Part shown: piece after piece, positions 17,601-30,100 of the stretch | How positions within the stretch are numbered: the first letter of the stretch is position 1 | Layout: each line of letters starts with the position of its first letter | Program-made: the position numbers and the translations under genes | The notes under the pieces: model-generated | Databases searched by the model: none | Seen by the model: only the letters and a program-made list of their open reading frames with translations | What the model was told of the DNA's origin: nothing | Assembly: GCF_050433125.1 (NCBI RefSeq) | Contig: NZ_JBNPXV010000004.1 | Span: 248,001-312,000, forward strand | Reading direction: 5' to 3' | Length of the DNA: 64,000 bases | Source of the DNA: Roseimarinus sediminis | GTDB lineage: Bacteria; Bacteroidota; Bacteroidia; Bacteroidales; Prolixibacteraceae

Positions 17601-20600
17601 TGAAAGTGAAGGTCGTAGCTACATCCACATCGGGTGTGGTAAAGGTAGGCTGAACTACATGTACATCGCTCAGGGTAATTGAAGCAGGGCCTGACCAGTT
17701 ATAAATAAGCTGGTCGCCATCGGGGTCGGAAGAGAAGGTACCATCGAGTGCGAAATAGATGCCTTCTTCAATCGACATGTCATCGCCTGCATTGGCAACC
17801 GGCGGACGGTTGGTGAGCTTTACAGTTACTATGACCTCGTCGGCCAGTGAAAAATCAACACCGTCACTTACATACAATTCGAAAGTGTAGTCGGTATCTT
17901 CAGTAACTTCGGGAGCAGTGAATTCGGGTTGAGCCGCAGTATGATCGTTAAGGGTTATGCCTTGTGGTGCAATCCATTCATAAGTAATAGGATCACCGTC
18001 GGGGTCGTACGATGCAGTACCATCGAGTGCAATTACCGAATTTTCATCGCCTGAAAGGTCTACTCCTGCATTGGCAAGCGGCGCCTGATTGAGCAAACGA
18101 ACCGTTATCACCACTTCGTCGGCCTGAGAATACAACTGACCATCGTAAACCATCAGTGAAAAGGTGAAGTCGGTATCGGCTGTAACATCAGGTGTCAGAA
18201 AGCTTGGCTGAGCTTCGGTGAGTGAACTCAGGGTAATTCCCTGCGGAGCGATCCATTCATAGGTGATGGCATCGTCGTCGGGATCATACGAAGCACTTGC
18301 GTCTAAAGCTACCGTAAAGTTTTTATTCACTGAACGATCGGGACCGGCATTAGCAACTGGTGCTTTATTTACATGGATTACCGTAATCACAACTTCATCG
18401 GCTACTGACTGATCGGTACCGTCGCTAACCACCAGGCTAATCGTGAAATCGGTATCACTGCTGACTTCAGGAGCAACAAATGAAGGCTGTGCAGCGCTTG
18501 CATCATCCAGAACGATGCCATCGGGAGCAGTCCATGCATAGCTTAATTGCTCCATATCGGCATCGCTTGATGCAGTTCCGTCAAGTTGTACGGTCGATCC
18601 TTCGTTCATTTGCTGATCAGGACCTGCATCAGCCAGGGGAACCTTATTAACGTGTTTCACAGTAATAACTACTTCGTCGGCACTTGAAGGTGCTTTGCCA
18701 TCGTCGACCACCAGGGTAAATGTGAAATCAGTATCTGCACTTACCTCGGGGGCTGTGAAGCCAGGTTGTGCAACATCGATGGCAGAAAGTGTTATTCCTT
18801 GTGGTGCCGACCACTGGAAGTTAAGTGTTTCATTGTCGCCGTCGCTTGATGCACTTCCATCGAGTGCAAGCGTTTCGCCTTCATTCACCGTTTGGTCAGG
18901 ACCGGCATCGGCAACAGGAATTTTATTGACCTGTTTTACCGTGATAAGCACTTCATCGGGCTGTGAAGCATCTGTGCCATCGTTTACAATCAGTGAGAAG
19001 GTAAAGTCGGTATCAGCACTTACTTCGGGTGCCGTAAAAGTGGGCTGTGCAACATCTGTCGCACTCAGGGTGATACCCGCGGGAGCTGTCCACAGGTAGC
19101 TAAGGGGGTCTCCGTCGGGATCAGACGATCCAGTGGCATCAAGTGTTACTTCGGCGCCTTCATTCATCTGCTGGTCGGCCCCTGCATCAGCAAGGGGCAG
19201 CTGGTTAATTTTTTTTACGGTAACAATTACTTCATCCAAATCAGAATCGGCAGTACCATCGTTTACCTTCAAAGTAAAGGTGAAATTAGTATCCGTTGTT
19301 ACATCCGGAGTAGAAAATTCGGGTGAAGCGATGGTTGTCGAACTGAGCGTTATGCCGTCAGGGGCTGTCCACACATAGGTCAAAGCATCGCCATCGCCAT
19401 CAGCCGAGGCTGATCCGTCGAGGTATACGATTTCACCTTCATCGACTTCCTGATCCGGCCCTGCATTGGCCTCTGGTATTTTGTTTACATGCTTCACTGT
19501 TACAACAAGCTCATCAACAGGAGACTGCTCAAGGCCATCGCTAACAGTGAGTGAAAAGGTATACTGCGTATTTGTTGTTACTTCGGGTGCTGTAAAGCTG
19601 GGCTGTGCCACATCGGTGGCACTGAGGGTTATGCCGCTTGGGGCAGTCCAGGTGTACGTCAGCTGATCACCGTCGGGATCGGACGAAGCCGTTCCGTCGA
19701 GTGTAACCGTACTTCCTTCGTTCACTTCCTGATCAGCACCGGCATTGGCCATCGGTGGTTTGTTAAGCTGCTTCACTTTTACCGTGATCTGATCGGCTGT
19801 TGAATTCAGACTTCCATCGCTCACAACAAGGGTGAACAGGTAATCGGTGGTAGCACTTACCTCCGGTGCCGTAAAAGTAGGCTGTGCCACATCGGTGGCA
19901 CTGAGGGTAATGCCTGTCGGTGCTGTCCATTGGTAGGAGAGTACATCGCCGTCGGGATCGCTCGAAGCGCTGCCATCGAGTGTAACGATGCTGTTTTCGA
20001 TAATCAGCTGATCGCTTCCGGCGTTGGCTGTCGGTGCTTTATTGATGTGCCTTACGGTTATGGTAACTACATCAAGTGAAAGTTCATTGCCATCGCTTAC
20101 CACCAATTCAAAAGCTAAGGTTGTATTGGTATTGACATCGGGTGCAGTGAAGGTTGGCTGAGCCACATCGTTGGCACTTAGGGTAATTCCCTGTGGTGCT
20201 GTCCACTGGTAGGTCAGCGCTTCTCCGTCAGGATCGTACGATTCGGAACCGTCAAGCGTAACAGTAGTTTCTTCATTGACTTCCTGATCGGGACCGGCAT
20301 CGGCTACTGGTGGTTGATTCAAATGGCTAATGGTAATTGTTACTTCATCGGCTGTTGAATTCAGTTCACCATCATTCACTATCAGGCTGAAGACATAGTC
20401 TGTTGTGGTACTCTGCTCAGGTGCCGTAAAAGTTGGCTGAGCCACATTGCTTGCACTGAGGGTAATGCCTGCGGGTGCAGTCCATTGATAGCTGAGAGCA
20501 TCGCCGTCGGGATCGCTCGAGGCGCTACCATCGAGTGTTACCACGCTGTTTTCGACAATGGTCTGATCAGGACCGGCATTGGCTGTCGGAGCCCGGTTGT

Positions 20601-21051
20601 CCATGGTGGCCGAGATTTTTACAATGGCTGTTTCACCAACTGCGTAGGGAAGAGGAGAGATGGTTTCACCGGTTTGTCCATTAATAAATTCAAGTGTAAC
20701 ATCACTATATTCCTGATTCTCGCTGGCATCCCAAATGCGAAGTGAAATGGGGTTTCCCGGTGTGTAACCGTTACCCGTTCCTTCATCTTTTGAAGGGTTA
20801 ACCTGTTGGTAAGAGTCAAATACACCAAAAATGATTGGCTGACTTAATACCAAAACACCAGCGCAAATATCGCCATCGAAGGCAGCAATTTCATCGCCTG
20901 CCTCCAGATCTTCAGTACCAAGTTTTGCAGAAACAACATAAATATTCATGTGATCGGTTCCATTCCCAATAAAGGCAGGAACAAAATGAGTTTGTGCCAT
21001 GAGAGGCAATACAAACACTAATAAAATTAGAAGAAGATAAAGCTTTTTCAT
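14692..21051 (-). CDS. Giant secreted PKD-repeat protein with T9SS sorting domain (2119 aa)
   Basis: A signal peptide (1-20, ending LPLMAQ) is followed by one GNGTDHMN module (about 28-148: GNGTDHMNIYVVSAKLG, then DEIAAFDGDICAG). About 20 tandem PKD-like repeats of 90-95 residues then run to about residue 2020. Each opens with NQAPVANAGxDQxVxEG and contains LDGSASSDPDGD, YxWTAPxGITLS and DFTFTLxVNDG. The last 90 residues are a T9SS type A sorting domain (VQIYPNPVNEPLTLKL ... GIYFIEVKSN). It is expected at the cell surface or released. No catalytic domain is visible; an extended adhesin or scaffold is the best guess. It follows the 3065-residue gene by 107 nt with a terminator between them. 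Confidence 0.9.
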   Translation of the reverse strand: MKKLYLLLILLVFVLPLMAQTHFVPAFIGNGTDHMNIYVVSAKLGTEDLEAGDEIAAFDGDICAGVLVLSQPIIFGVFDSYQQVNPSKDEGTGNGYTPGNPISLRIWDASENQEYSDVTLEFINGQTGETISPLPYAVGETAIVKISATMDNRAPTANAGPDQTIVENSVVTLDGSASSDPDGDALSYQWTAPAGITLSASNVAQPTFTAPEQSTTTDYVFSLIVNDGELNSTADEVTITISHLNQPPVADAGPDQEVNEETTVTLDGSESYDPDGEALTYQWTAPQGITLSANDVAQPTFTAPDVNTNTTLAFELVVSDGNELSLDVVTITVRHINKAPTANAGSDQLIIENSIVTLDGSASSDPDGDVLSYQWTAPTGITLSATDVAQPTFTAPEVSATTDYLFTLVVSDGSLNSTADQITVKVKQLNKPPMANAGADQEVNEGSTVTLDGTASSDPDGDQLTYTWTAPSGITLSATDVAQPSFTAPEVTTNTQYTFSLTVSDGLEQSPVDELVVTVKHVNKIPEANAGPDQEVDEGEIVYLDGSASADGDGDALTYVWTAPDGITLSSTTIASPEFSTPDVTTDTNFTFTLKVNDGTADSDLDEVIVTVKKINQLPLADAGADQQMNEGAEVTLDATGSSDPDGDPLSYLWTAPAGITLSATDVAQPTFTAPEVSADTDFTFSLIVNDGTDASQPDEVLITVKQVNKIPVADAGPDQTVNEGETLALDGSASSDGDNETLNFQWSAPQGITLSAIDVAQPGFTAPEVSADTDFTFTLVVDDGKAPSSADEVVITVKHVNKVPLADAGPDQQMNEGSTVQLDGTASSDADMEQLSYAWTAPDGIVLDDASAAQPSFVAPEVSSDTDFTISLVVSDGTDQSVADEVVITVIHVNKAPVANAGPDRSVNKNFTVALDASASYDPDDDAITYEWIAPQGITLSSLTEAQPSFLTPDVTADTDFTFSLMVYDGQLYSQADEVVITVRLLNQAPLANAGVDLSGDENSVIALDGTASYDPDGDPITYEWIAPQGITLNDHTAAQPEFTAPEVTEDTDYTFELYVSDGVDFSLADEVIVTVKLTNRPPVANAGDDMSIEEGIYFALDGTFSSDPDGDQLIYNWSGPASITLSDVHVVQPTFTTPDVDVATTFTFTLFVNDGKVSSAEDQVSITVTPINDAPVANAGPDQEVNEGSTVNLDGSASSDLNQNELTYAWYAPEGITLSSASEAQPSFAAPEVASDSYFEFILVVNDGTVDSQADTCKVLVKQVEVNHPPVANAGNDQQLDEGSTVTLDGSASNDPDNDNITYLWTASAGITLSANNSAQPTFTAPEVESDSIFVLVLTVNDGKLDSESDTVLITVLNKVNQLPVADAGADQQVNEGSTVTLDGSASSDPDGDVLTYLWTAPAEITLSATDVAQATFTAPEVETATDFTFTLIVNDGSADSQVDEIVITVSNIAENQAPVANAGADQQVDEGSTVTLDGSASGDPDGDEITYLWVYPAGVTLSATNVAQPSFTAPAVDADTDFIFTLIVNDGTDDSHVDEVIITVSNVAAVNQAPVANAGTDQQVDEGSTVILDGSASSDLDGDELTYLWTAPAGITLSAADVAQPSFTAPEVEANTDFTFTLMVNDGTVDSQADEVVISVSNVVVNQAPVANAGSDQQVDEGSTVTLDGSASNDPDGDALTYLWTAPAGITLSANNVAQPSFTAPEVDVNTDFTFTLMVNDGTDDSQADEVVITVNNVVVNQAPVANAGSDQQVDEGSTVTLDGSASSDPDGDALTYLWTAPAGITLSANNVAQPSFTAPEVDVNTDFTFTLVVNDGTVDSQADEVVITVNNVVVNQAPVANAGSDQQVDEGSTVTLDGSASNDPDGDALSYLWTAPDGITLSANDAAQPTFTAPEVDVNTDFTFTLVVNDGTDDSQADEVVITVSNVVVNQAPVANAGADQEVKEGTEVTLDGTASSDPDNDQLSYLWTAPDGIVLSSATDAQPTFTAPDVNSDSALIFTLVVSDGSIESEPDEVVINVLSNTGWETYQQLAQPLVQIYPNPVNEPLTLKLLNHEVQLVEITLYGLNGRKLLDQLMEPGMNEWVLDLSDFNEGIYFIEVKSNHKIQREKILIINK
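14985..20601 (-). repeat. Array of about 20 PKD-domain repeats, homogenised at the 3' end
   Basis: The units are about 285 bp at the 3' end. Units between roughly 15240 and 16360 are nearly identical over long tracts, while those nearer 20600 have diverged strongly. The encoded start motif is NxAPVANAG or NxxPxADAG in every unit. The array lies wholly inside the 2119-residue gene. Confidence 0.92.
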
Positions 21052-21110
21052 TTGTTTAAATTTTTATGTTTAGTTTATTAATTTTCTCTTTGTAATTAAG
21101 CTTTTTAGAA

Positions 21111-21149
21111 AAAGGAGTTGTTGAGGCTAGCTACTTCAGCAACTCCTTT
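21111..21149 (-). terminator. Terminator after the 3065-residue gene
   Basis: AAAGGAGTTG and CAACTCCTTT form a 10-bp stem with an imperfect inner extension. On the minus strand the stem is followed by TTTTTC. It lies 10 nt past the stop of the 3065-residue gene, so the PKD gene downstream needs read-through or its own promoter. Confidence 0.75.
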
Positions 21150-21158
21150 TATTTATTT

Positions 21159-24100
21159 TTAGCGGTTCATCGAAATTACTTTAATGACTTTTTCATTTAC
21201 TCTGATAAAATAGGTTCCATCCTGTAATCTGCTTCCGTTTTCATCAGTTCCATTCCATTCGATGGTGTGTAATCCACTCACTTTTCCACTGAACAATTCG
21301 TTGCGTTTCCTACCAATCATATCAAGCACTTCCACTTTAATGTATTCGTTTTCTTTTGTCCTAAGCAAAATGGAAACATGCTGATCGAATGGATTTGGGT
21401 AACACGAAACTGAAATTGAATGATCATCAGTATTCAGTGCATTATAGATGTTAGAAAGATCAACGCTGGCAATCATTGATTCACCTTTGGCAAAAAGGCT
21501 GGTCCCCTTAAGCAGATCAAAGCTGATTTCTGCTTCTTTTCCCTTGCGGAAAATACTTAAGTGAATCGAATTACCTTGAGAATAACCATTGGGCTTTTGA
21601 GCAAGTCCATCATTCATTGAAGCAGGAATGCTGATGTAATCTTCCTTAATTTGGGCCGCTCCGATTTTTGCAGATCCAACACACAAGGGGCCATCAAAAA
21701 TTCCTATTTCGTCACCCTCCATAATTCCGCTTTCGGCAAGATGAACCAGGTTAATGTTCATGTGATCGGTACCGTTCCCAATGTACACTGGTTTGAAATA
21801 GTCAGAGGCCAACAGTTCGGGTACAACAACGGACGATTTTGATAAGTCATTGTTCAACACCAATTCACAGGCTGTGCTTACGTTAATTTTGTAACCCTTG
21901 CCGGGAACAAAATCACCAATGTTGTTTTTCCAGCCGCCCAGGAAGGAACCCAGGTCTTCGATGGATAAACCGGTTTCATTCATTGCTTTTTTCAGCTTAC
22001 CAGCATCAATGAGGGCTTGAACAACCGCTTTTCCATCCTGATTACCCGATGCAGGAAAGGATATGATGTTCCACCCTGCATTGAGCGGAATGCTTAATGG
22101 TATTGATACGGGTGCACCTTCAAGCGATATGGCACAATTCTCAGTCACATTCACCTTGTAGCCTTCAGTTTGTAACAAATCGCCTATGTTGTTTTTCCAT
22201 CCTCCCAGGAAAGATCCCAGATCTTCGAGCGAATTTCCTGTTTCGTCCATTACTTTTCTCAGTTTTCCCTGATCGATTAGTGTTTGAAGAAGCACTTTAA
22301 TATCAGCCTGTTCAGGATTTACCATGGAAGAAATAATGTTCCAGCCCGAATTGAGAGGAATGTTCTGGGTAATATTTGAAGAGGCTTCAATTTCGATGAC
22401 AGCTGTTCCATTAATTTCATATTTACCATCGGTAACCCAGCCAGGCATGTCGGTTCGATAATTTACCGAAACGGTGGTGTATTCTTTCGCATTGCTTCGC
22501 TTATATAACTTATAAACGATGTCGTTTCCGGCAGTATAACCATTTCCGCTTCCATCGTCGGCCGAAGCCACCATGCTAAAGATATTGGATGAACTGGCTG
22601 TACTGGTCAAAACACCGGCACCTACACATAAATCTCCATCAAAGAGACCTATTTCATCACCGGCAACCAGGTCAATACCATCAATTTTAGCTGTTACTAC
22701 ATTGAAATTCATGTGGTCGGTACCGTTGCCTTCCCACACGGTGTGGAAATGTTGCTGAGTAGTCTGCAGGGCGTTCAGGTTCAAAACCGAAATTCCACCG
22801 GCATAGGTTCCTACCCATAAATAGCCTTTTGAATCGGCATAAACAGCATACACTTCATGGCTGGTTGCAGCAGCTAGTCCGTCGGCTGGTACAAAATGGT
22901 GCTCAAAGTCTGAACCATTGAATGAAACTACATCATGATTTCCTCCAAACCACACATTGCCCCAGGGGTCTTCGCTTATGTCGTTGCAGTACATATTAAC
23001 ACCCACGTCCTCAGGAGCAAACTGTTGCCAGTTGCTTCCATCGTAAGAATAGAAAGTGCCGTTAGTTGCTGTAAACCACGTTTTTCCGCTGGTGTCGAGA
23101 AAGATTTCACTAATTATATAACCATTGCCTGGTATTACAAAGTCGGACCAGCTGGTTCCATTGTACATCTTAACAAAGGGAGTGCCTGTCTCTGAATCAT
23201 AGCAGGAGACAAAAATATTTCCATTTATATCACTTCCAATGCTTTGAATATTGGTGCCAAAATCAACTTCGGTACTCAGGAAGTAGGTCCATGTTGAGCC
23301 GTTAAACATGGCAATTCCCTGTGCCTGATAAGCACCAAACCAAAGTCTTCCCTGTGCATCTTCATGAATACACTCTTCGAAAACATGGGGTTGCGGGTAG
23401 TAGGTAAAATTGCTGCCATCAAACATGGTAATGGTATTAACTTCGGCTCCTGCCAGCCAGATATTTCCCTGGCTGTCGTTTAAAATGGCCCAGCTGTAGT
23501 TTTCATTGAGTCCTTCATTGGTCGTGAGCTTTTCCCAGCTTGTACCATTGTAACGTGATGCTCCATAAAAGCAGGTTGACCAAATGTTTCCATTTTTATC
23601 TTCGGCAAGGGCAAATGAAATATCGGAGATCATGCCATCGCATGAGTTGTAGGTAGTCCAGTTTTCAGCATCCTGGTAGTCGCCGAATACATTGAAATAC
23701 ATTAGTTTGCCATTGTCGTCTTCGTCAATGTCAGTTATTTCCACGCGGCATTCAATTTTATACCGCCGATGGTAATTATTGGTGTAAAAATTGACATTGC
23801 CTGAAAACTGATGGGTGAGGGTATCACCCACATTGATGCTTGTTGTAATGGTTTCGCGGCCCATTTCCACATCATCAATAAGATAAACTACCACCAGATC
23901 AGAAACAGTTGTCTGGCCTTTGTTTACAAGCCTTATTTCAATCGGATATTCATAATTGCTAGCACAATGATGCGTGGCATTAGGCATCCGAACCGGTGAG
24001 CTGATGCTTAACAGTTCGATGCTGGTCGGACTATTTACCTTGATTAATTGCTCTTTAACTGTTGTATGACTTACGGTGCCATTATTAACGGTAAGGGTAA

Positions 24101-27100
24101 CCGTATAGACCCCTTCCGACTGGTAAATGTGTGAAGGATGCTGTTCTGTTGATGAGCCTCCGTCGCCAAAGTCCCAGGCCCATGCAGTAGGATTACCCGC
24201 TGATTGATCGGTGAAGTTGATGCTAGTGCCCGGAGTTGTTTCCCTGACGGAGCTTTCAAACGAAGCAAACAGATTCGAAGAAAGGAAGTTCTGGGCTTTC
24301 TGCGAGACTTCGCCTTGCAACATGACCCCGCTGTAAATATTGTATTCATGAATTTTACCCAGCCAGGTGGGATCGTTGGCATATCCTCCCTTGCATAACC
24401 ATGCATGGTTGTTACTCAGATTGGGAATGCTATTGTCTGCCGACAGTTGAGCTTCACCATGCATTTGTCCGTCGATATAGAATTTAATACCAGTGACTTC
24501 GATGGTGGTCACAACGTGGTGTAGGGCGGCTGACTCCAGCTCGGGACCAAAAACACCGCTTTCACTTGCCCAGGGCTCATTGTCATTTAAGCAAGAAATG
24601 GCAGTACGACCGTTATCATCACCTCGGGCAATTGACTGGAATATTCCATTGTATGCCATTTGGTTTAAGGTATCACCAAAATAAGCCAGCATCGTGTACC
24701 CGTCGTTGCGCATTTCACCTGTTTCAACATAGGCCTCGAAGGTGATGGCATCATAGGTGTTGATGGCAATATCGGCAGCAGGTAATTCAATGTAATCACT
24801 GCCTTGATTGTTGGCCGAATAAATACCGTTATCAATCGTTCCACCAGCTACCGTTCCATGGGCCCCACCTACAACATCTGCTGCAGTTCCATCCTCAAAG
24901 GTATAGGAATGCTGCAATACCAAGGGATCTTTGGCAGAGAAACGGTAATATCCTGTATAGGCATTAAATTGAATCAGATAAGTGCCTGCAGGTACCTGAA
25001 TGTTGGGGCCGTCCTGGAAGGAAAATCCTTCAGGAAACTGATGTCCGCCCCAATTTACCGACCAGTCGTTATTTGATCGGAATTTTACCTCCGTGTTTTC
25101 GTTGAACTGATAGCTTACACTTAACTCGTAAGGATTACTTCCTGTGGCAGTTAAGGGAACATCTGCCGAAGCACCCCAGCCGTTGAATAAGCCCACCAAA
25201 CCAACACCCTGGCATGGAATCGAATTCAGGGTTTTAAATGTCAGATTGTCGAAAAATAGAAGTGGAACACCATTTGCCGTATTGGCGTACATGTTCAAAC
25301 AGCCCAGCTGATTCATTCCAGCATTTCCATCGACTAGTTTGCTCCATTGCCACCACCTGATCACATTATCGTTGATATATAAAGTGGCATGGTCATTATC
25401 AATGTCGAATTCGAGTCTTACATCAAACCAAACGTTATGGAAATAACTAAAAGGATGCTGCTGTCCGTCAATCAGTATGTATGCATCATTCACATTAAAG
25501 AAGCATTCCAATCCCAATTCACCACCGGGTGCATCGTCATGTTCAACATGGAAATAGCCTGTATTTCCTTCGGGAATATATACTTTAAACGCCAGTTCAT
25601 ACCTGCCGGAAGTGCGGTTGCCCATGGGGAAGAGCAAACCGGTAGTTCCTTCAACTTTTACCGAGTTGGGCTGACTGTAAGCTTGATCTGAAGTGATGAG
25701 TCCGTCATAGCTTCCGCCATGAATCCCGTTCCAGGTGGTCCAGGCATCATCAACTACCGCGAGGTAATCGCCCACAGAGTATTCATCAAATCCACCGGGG
25801 ACAAGTGCCGGCACATCATCGCCAACAAAGTACAGCCGGTAGATTTTAGTCGTCACGCCGTCGGCAGCTGTAACAAGCAGGCGGTCGTCGGTGGCCAGAA
25901 CACCCAGCGAGCGCGGATAGCCATCCTTGTCGATTACCTGCATGGCTGCTCCCTGAGAAGGAAGCAAATTGTTCAGGAAGGCTTCTACTGCAACTCCTTT
26001 TTCAATGAATTTGATCAGTGCTCCGGACTGATCGACTCCATAAATAGCAGAAGTCACAAATACATCCTCGTTACTCTGAGGTAACAGTTGATAAACGATT
26101 GTATTAATCCGGTCTTCAGCCACTACTTCAAAGTAGATGTCGTGGTTTACTTTCAGATCGGTGGTCGTTTCATTATCATTTCGTATTTGAAGCGGAACAG
26201 GTTCATTGTTTCCATTGAGCACTGTCAAAGTTGCACCCGCAGGCACATTTACGTTGTTGAGCACATTTCGGATGGTGGTTTCATAGTCGAAGCCGGTAAT
26301 ATGAACAGAAGTGTCTCCAAATACAATATTGTACATTGTTGAAGTAAGAATTGAATTGGTGCTCAGTCCGGTATCGTCTACTTCAATAAAATATTTTGTA
26401 GTATTCTTTCCATTGGCCGAAACTACCAACAGGGCATCGTTGTTTTGCAACAGGCTTTCTCCACTAAGAAGGCTTTCGTCGGCTGCACTTAGAACACTTA
26501 ATTGCTGAGTCGGATCATGTTTGATGATCTGATCAAGGAAGGCATTCACTGTGGTTCCGGTTTTCACAATCCGGATGCTTTCGTTCATTGAATAGCCTTC
26601 GCTTACAATGTAAGTGTATGAACTGACTGTTGAACGGTAGATGGTACTGGCATCCATGTCGTGGTAGCCAATGCCATCGGAATTCATCACGTTGTTTAAT
26701 GGCCAGCTGTATCCTTCATTTTGCCAATAGGAGCTGTTGGTATATTTCCATTCGGAAGTACCGGGCGCACCTGTTCCAAATGAAGCTCCGGGAATTGTGT
26801 TTCCATTTTGGATTTCTGCCAATCGTTTAAAACCTGAATTCTGATCGGTCGATTGGCCATCAATCATTCCCCAATTCTCACCATTTGCTCTTCCAAAAAC
26901 GTCGATTAAAGCTATGTCTGCCGGATTGATTAAAGCTTTCGTACCGTTCAAAACTGAGTCGTTCAGGATTTTATAGAGATAGTAAGTTTCATTGGTCCAG
27001 CCATAAGCAACATATTGATTATCCGGCATATTATAACCCCAGGGGGTATGTCCGGCAAGGAAATTCACATCCACCTCGTTGTAGCGCGGATGGGGTTGTC

Positions 27101-30100
27101 CGTTCGCCATGTTTTGATTGCATTTAGCCAAAACAAAGACATCGCCCGGTTGTACCAGTGGATTGACCAGTTGATCGGGATACAAAATACCTGGATTTGT
27201 ATCCCATTCTTCCTGATTTTCTGTCCAAATGTATCCGGGAACATATCTTTTATAGCGGTAATCGAAGGTCGAAGGCAAGGCGCTTTCCAAAACAGCATTG
27301 AATGGATCGGCAAATACTGTTCTTACTACCATATATCGACTTAAATCGAGGGGCTGATTTCCAGGATTGTAAATCTCAATGAAGCTGTTGGCCCAGTCTT
27401 CCCTGCATACTATTTGTGAGAAGAAAGGTTCGCTGGTATTGGGCTGAAGGTCTTCGGGAGCTTTTTCCTTTACAAAAATCACCTTGTAAACTCTTGTATC
27501 CGTACCATTTTCAGCAGTAACAGTAAAGGTGGTGGTACGATCGGCTTCTGTTCCATGTAGGTTTTTAGCCCGGTTAATAACGAGCGAGGCATTTACATTG
27601 CTTGTTTTTGCTACAAGGGCCGGAACTACATTCACTTCGGAAGGTACCGTTAGCAGGTAGGAAAACTTAGTATTCACAAAGCCGGGGATCACATCTTTGT
27701 CCCAGCCATTCTGGTTGTAAAGTCCCTGTGGAATATCGGGCCAGCTGATACTTGCCAGTTCGGCATTGTCGTTGGCCTGATAGCTGTTTACTTTGATGTA
27801 ATAGTCTTTTAAAGCACCATTTTCGGCTGTAACCCGTAACAGATCGCCATCCATCAGGTCGCTGCGTGGTGTTCCGTTCTTCCAAACCATTTCCCAGCCT
27901 GCGTTGGCTGGTTTCTCAAGATATTTAAACAAGGTATCGACTCGCGTGGCAAAGGGAATGCCAATGCTTCCCAGGGTAATGCTGTCCATGCCTGTTTCAT
28001 GGCGTGTTACTTCGAATACCTCACCCAATCCGCTATTGATCGAAGTGGGGAAGGAGCCGTTTTTATTCGAACGGAATTTGGGAAGCACAATATTGTCGCT
28101 GGCCACAGGCGGGGCGACCACGATGTCGAAGCTTCTGCTTTGCCTTTCATTGCCACAGGCATACAAGGTAAAGCGGTCGCCGGTACGTGCCGAAGCAAAA
28201 GCCTTGTCTAAATCGCTGTCGGACAGCTGGTAGTGCCATGCAATGCCGGGTGCTTTATCGATGGCTCTTGCAAAGTCGTCGTTGTTACGAATGCCCCAGG
28301 GAGCGGTGATGGTATTGGTATTCCAGTCGATTTGCAGCACCGAAGAGCTGATGCTTTGTTCATTGAGCTCATAGTTTCCATGATTGCCGGCTGTCCAGAA
28401 CAGGGCTCTTTCGGGTTCGAAATTGGTGAATAAGTGGGGCAGTACGATCCATTCAGAGTTTTCGGGTGTGCTTCCCCTGCCATTGGCAAAATCGAGGTTG
28501 CCTGTTTTTACACTGTATTTTCGAACCAGGGTGGTCCATTTCGTTGCATCGGTATAGCCGGCAACATCATAGGGAATAGCATTGTTGCGTCCTTCTGGAC
28601 CATCAAATACACCACCTACCTGATCAATCACTTTCGATAAGGTATCATTGATATGATGGCGCAGATACAAACAAGAACGTCCGTCCCAACTGTCGAAAAC
28701 GTTATGATTGGGAGTGATCTCATCTGTAGGATCATTGTTAGCTGATTCTGGAAAATGAATTTTTAAGTCGGCCAGTGTCCAGAATTCTTCTTTCGTTTTG
28801 CGGCGGTAATTAATGTAGTTATTGGGATCGCGCTGGTAGTTTTCTTCAACATAGTCGTAAACCGAAGCTATCAGATAGCTTTCGCCCGGTTGAAGCACAA
28901 CAGCAGGTAGACGCATTTTGTGATCTTCAGCTGCATTGTACGGGTCGGTCCATGGGGTTATATTGCCAACTTCAATGGAAGACAGATCAATGGCCAGATT
29001 GTCCATGTTGGTTAATTCAATATAGGCCTGGTCGGCAGCATCATAACGTGCTTCAGAAATAATCAACTGTAATACTTTTCCCTGCTGTGTTACATTGATG
29101 TATTGTGAAGGATAACCATCGGCAGCAATTTCGATTTGAGCCGTTCGTTCATTTTCATCCGTGTTGGCATCAATGCTGATCTCGCTTGTTCCATCTCCAC
29201 TGGGCGAAACAGGATAGAAAGTTACCCAGCTGTCGGGGCACGAGGCGGTCCATGCCACATTGGCATCGATGTACACAAAGACTGAATTCTGAAGGTGATT
29301 GACTTCAAACTGCTTCGTTTCAACATAGAAACCACTGGTAGCTTCAACGATATTATCAAAATCCTGCCACTGGTTGGCGGCCTGGTAAGCTGCCTTTGTA
29401 CCAAAAGGTACATTTAAATTGCATACAGATAAATTAATTCCATCAAAGACTCCTGAAGAATTTGATAAATCAACTGGAATACCACCTATTACATTTATGT
29501 TAATTAAATTCTGACAATAATAGAATGCCTGATTACCAATGGATTTTACACTGGATGGAATTTCAATATCACTTAATCCTGCACAACTTGAGATGGCTCC
29601 TTGTGCAATCGTGTTTAAGTTGGAAGGCAAAGTTAGCGATGTTATTTGACTGCAGCCTGCAAATGCATCTGCTTCCAAAGTTGAAACAGATTCAGGTATC
29701 ACATAAGAACCTGAGATGTTACCTGGAAACTTGATTAAGACTGTTAGTTCTTTGTTAAAAAGAATGCCATCCTGAGATGCAAAATAATTGTTATTCACAG
29801 CTACCTGAAAGCTGCAATTGGTTCGGGAAAATGCACCAGTTTCTATTAGCTCAAGCCCGTCGTGAATGTTAACTGATAATAAGGAACTACAATATGCAAA
29901 TGCGTGATGACCAATAGATTGCAATGATTGAGGTAAGTTAATGGCTTCCAGATTATTGCAGTAATTAAACGCCTGATGGCCAATCGTATTTATAGTTTCA
30001 GATAAAACAACATTTTTGAGAGTTGACTTTTCAAAAAAGGCAATAAATGGTACTTCATTTGCCGGATAATAAAAATTTCCATACAAAGGACCGGCAGTGC

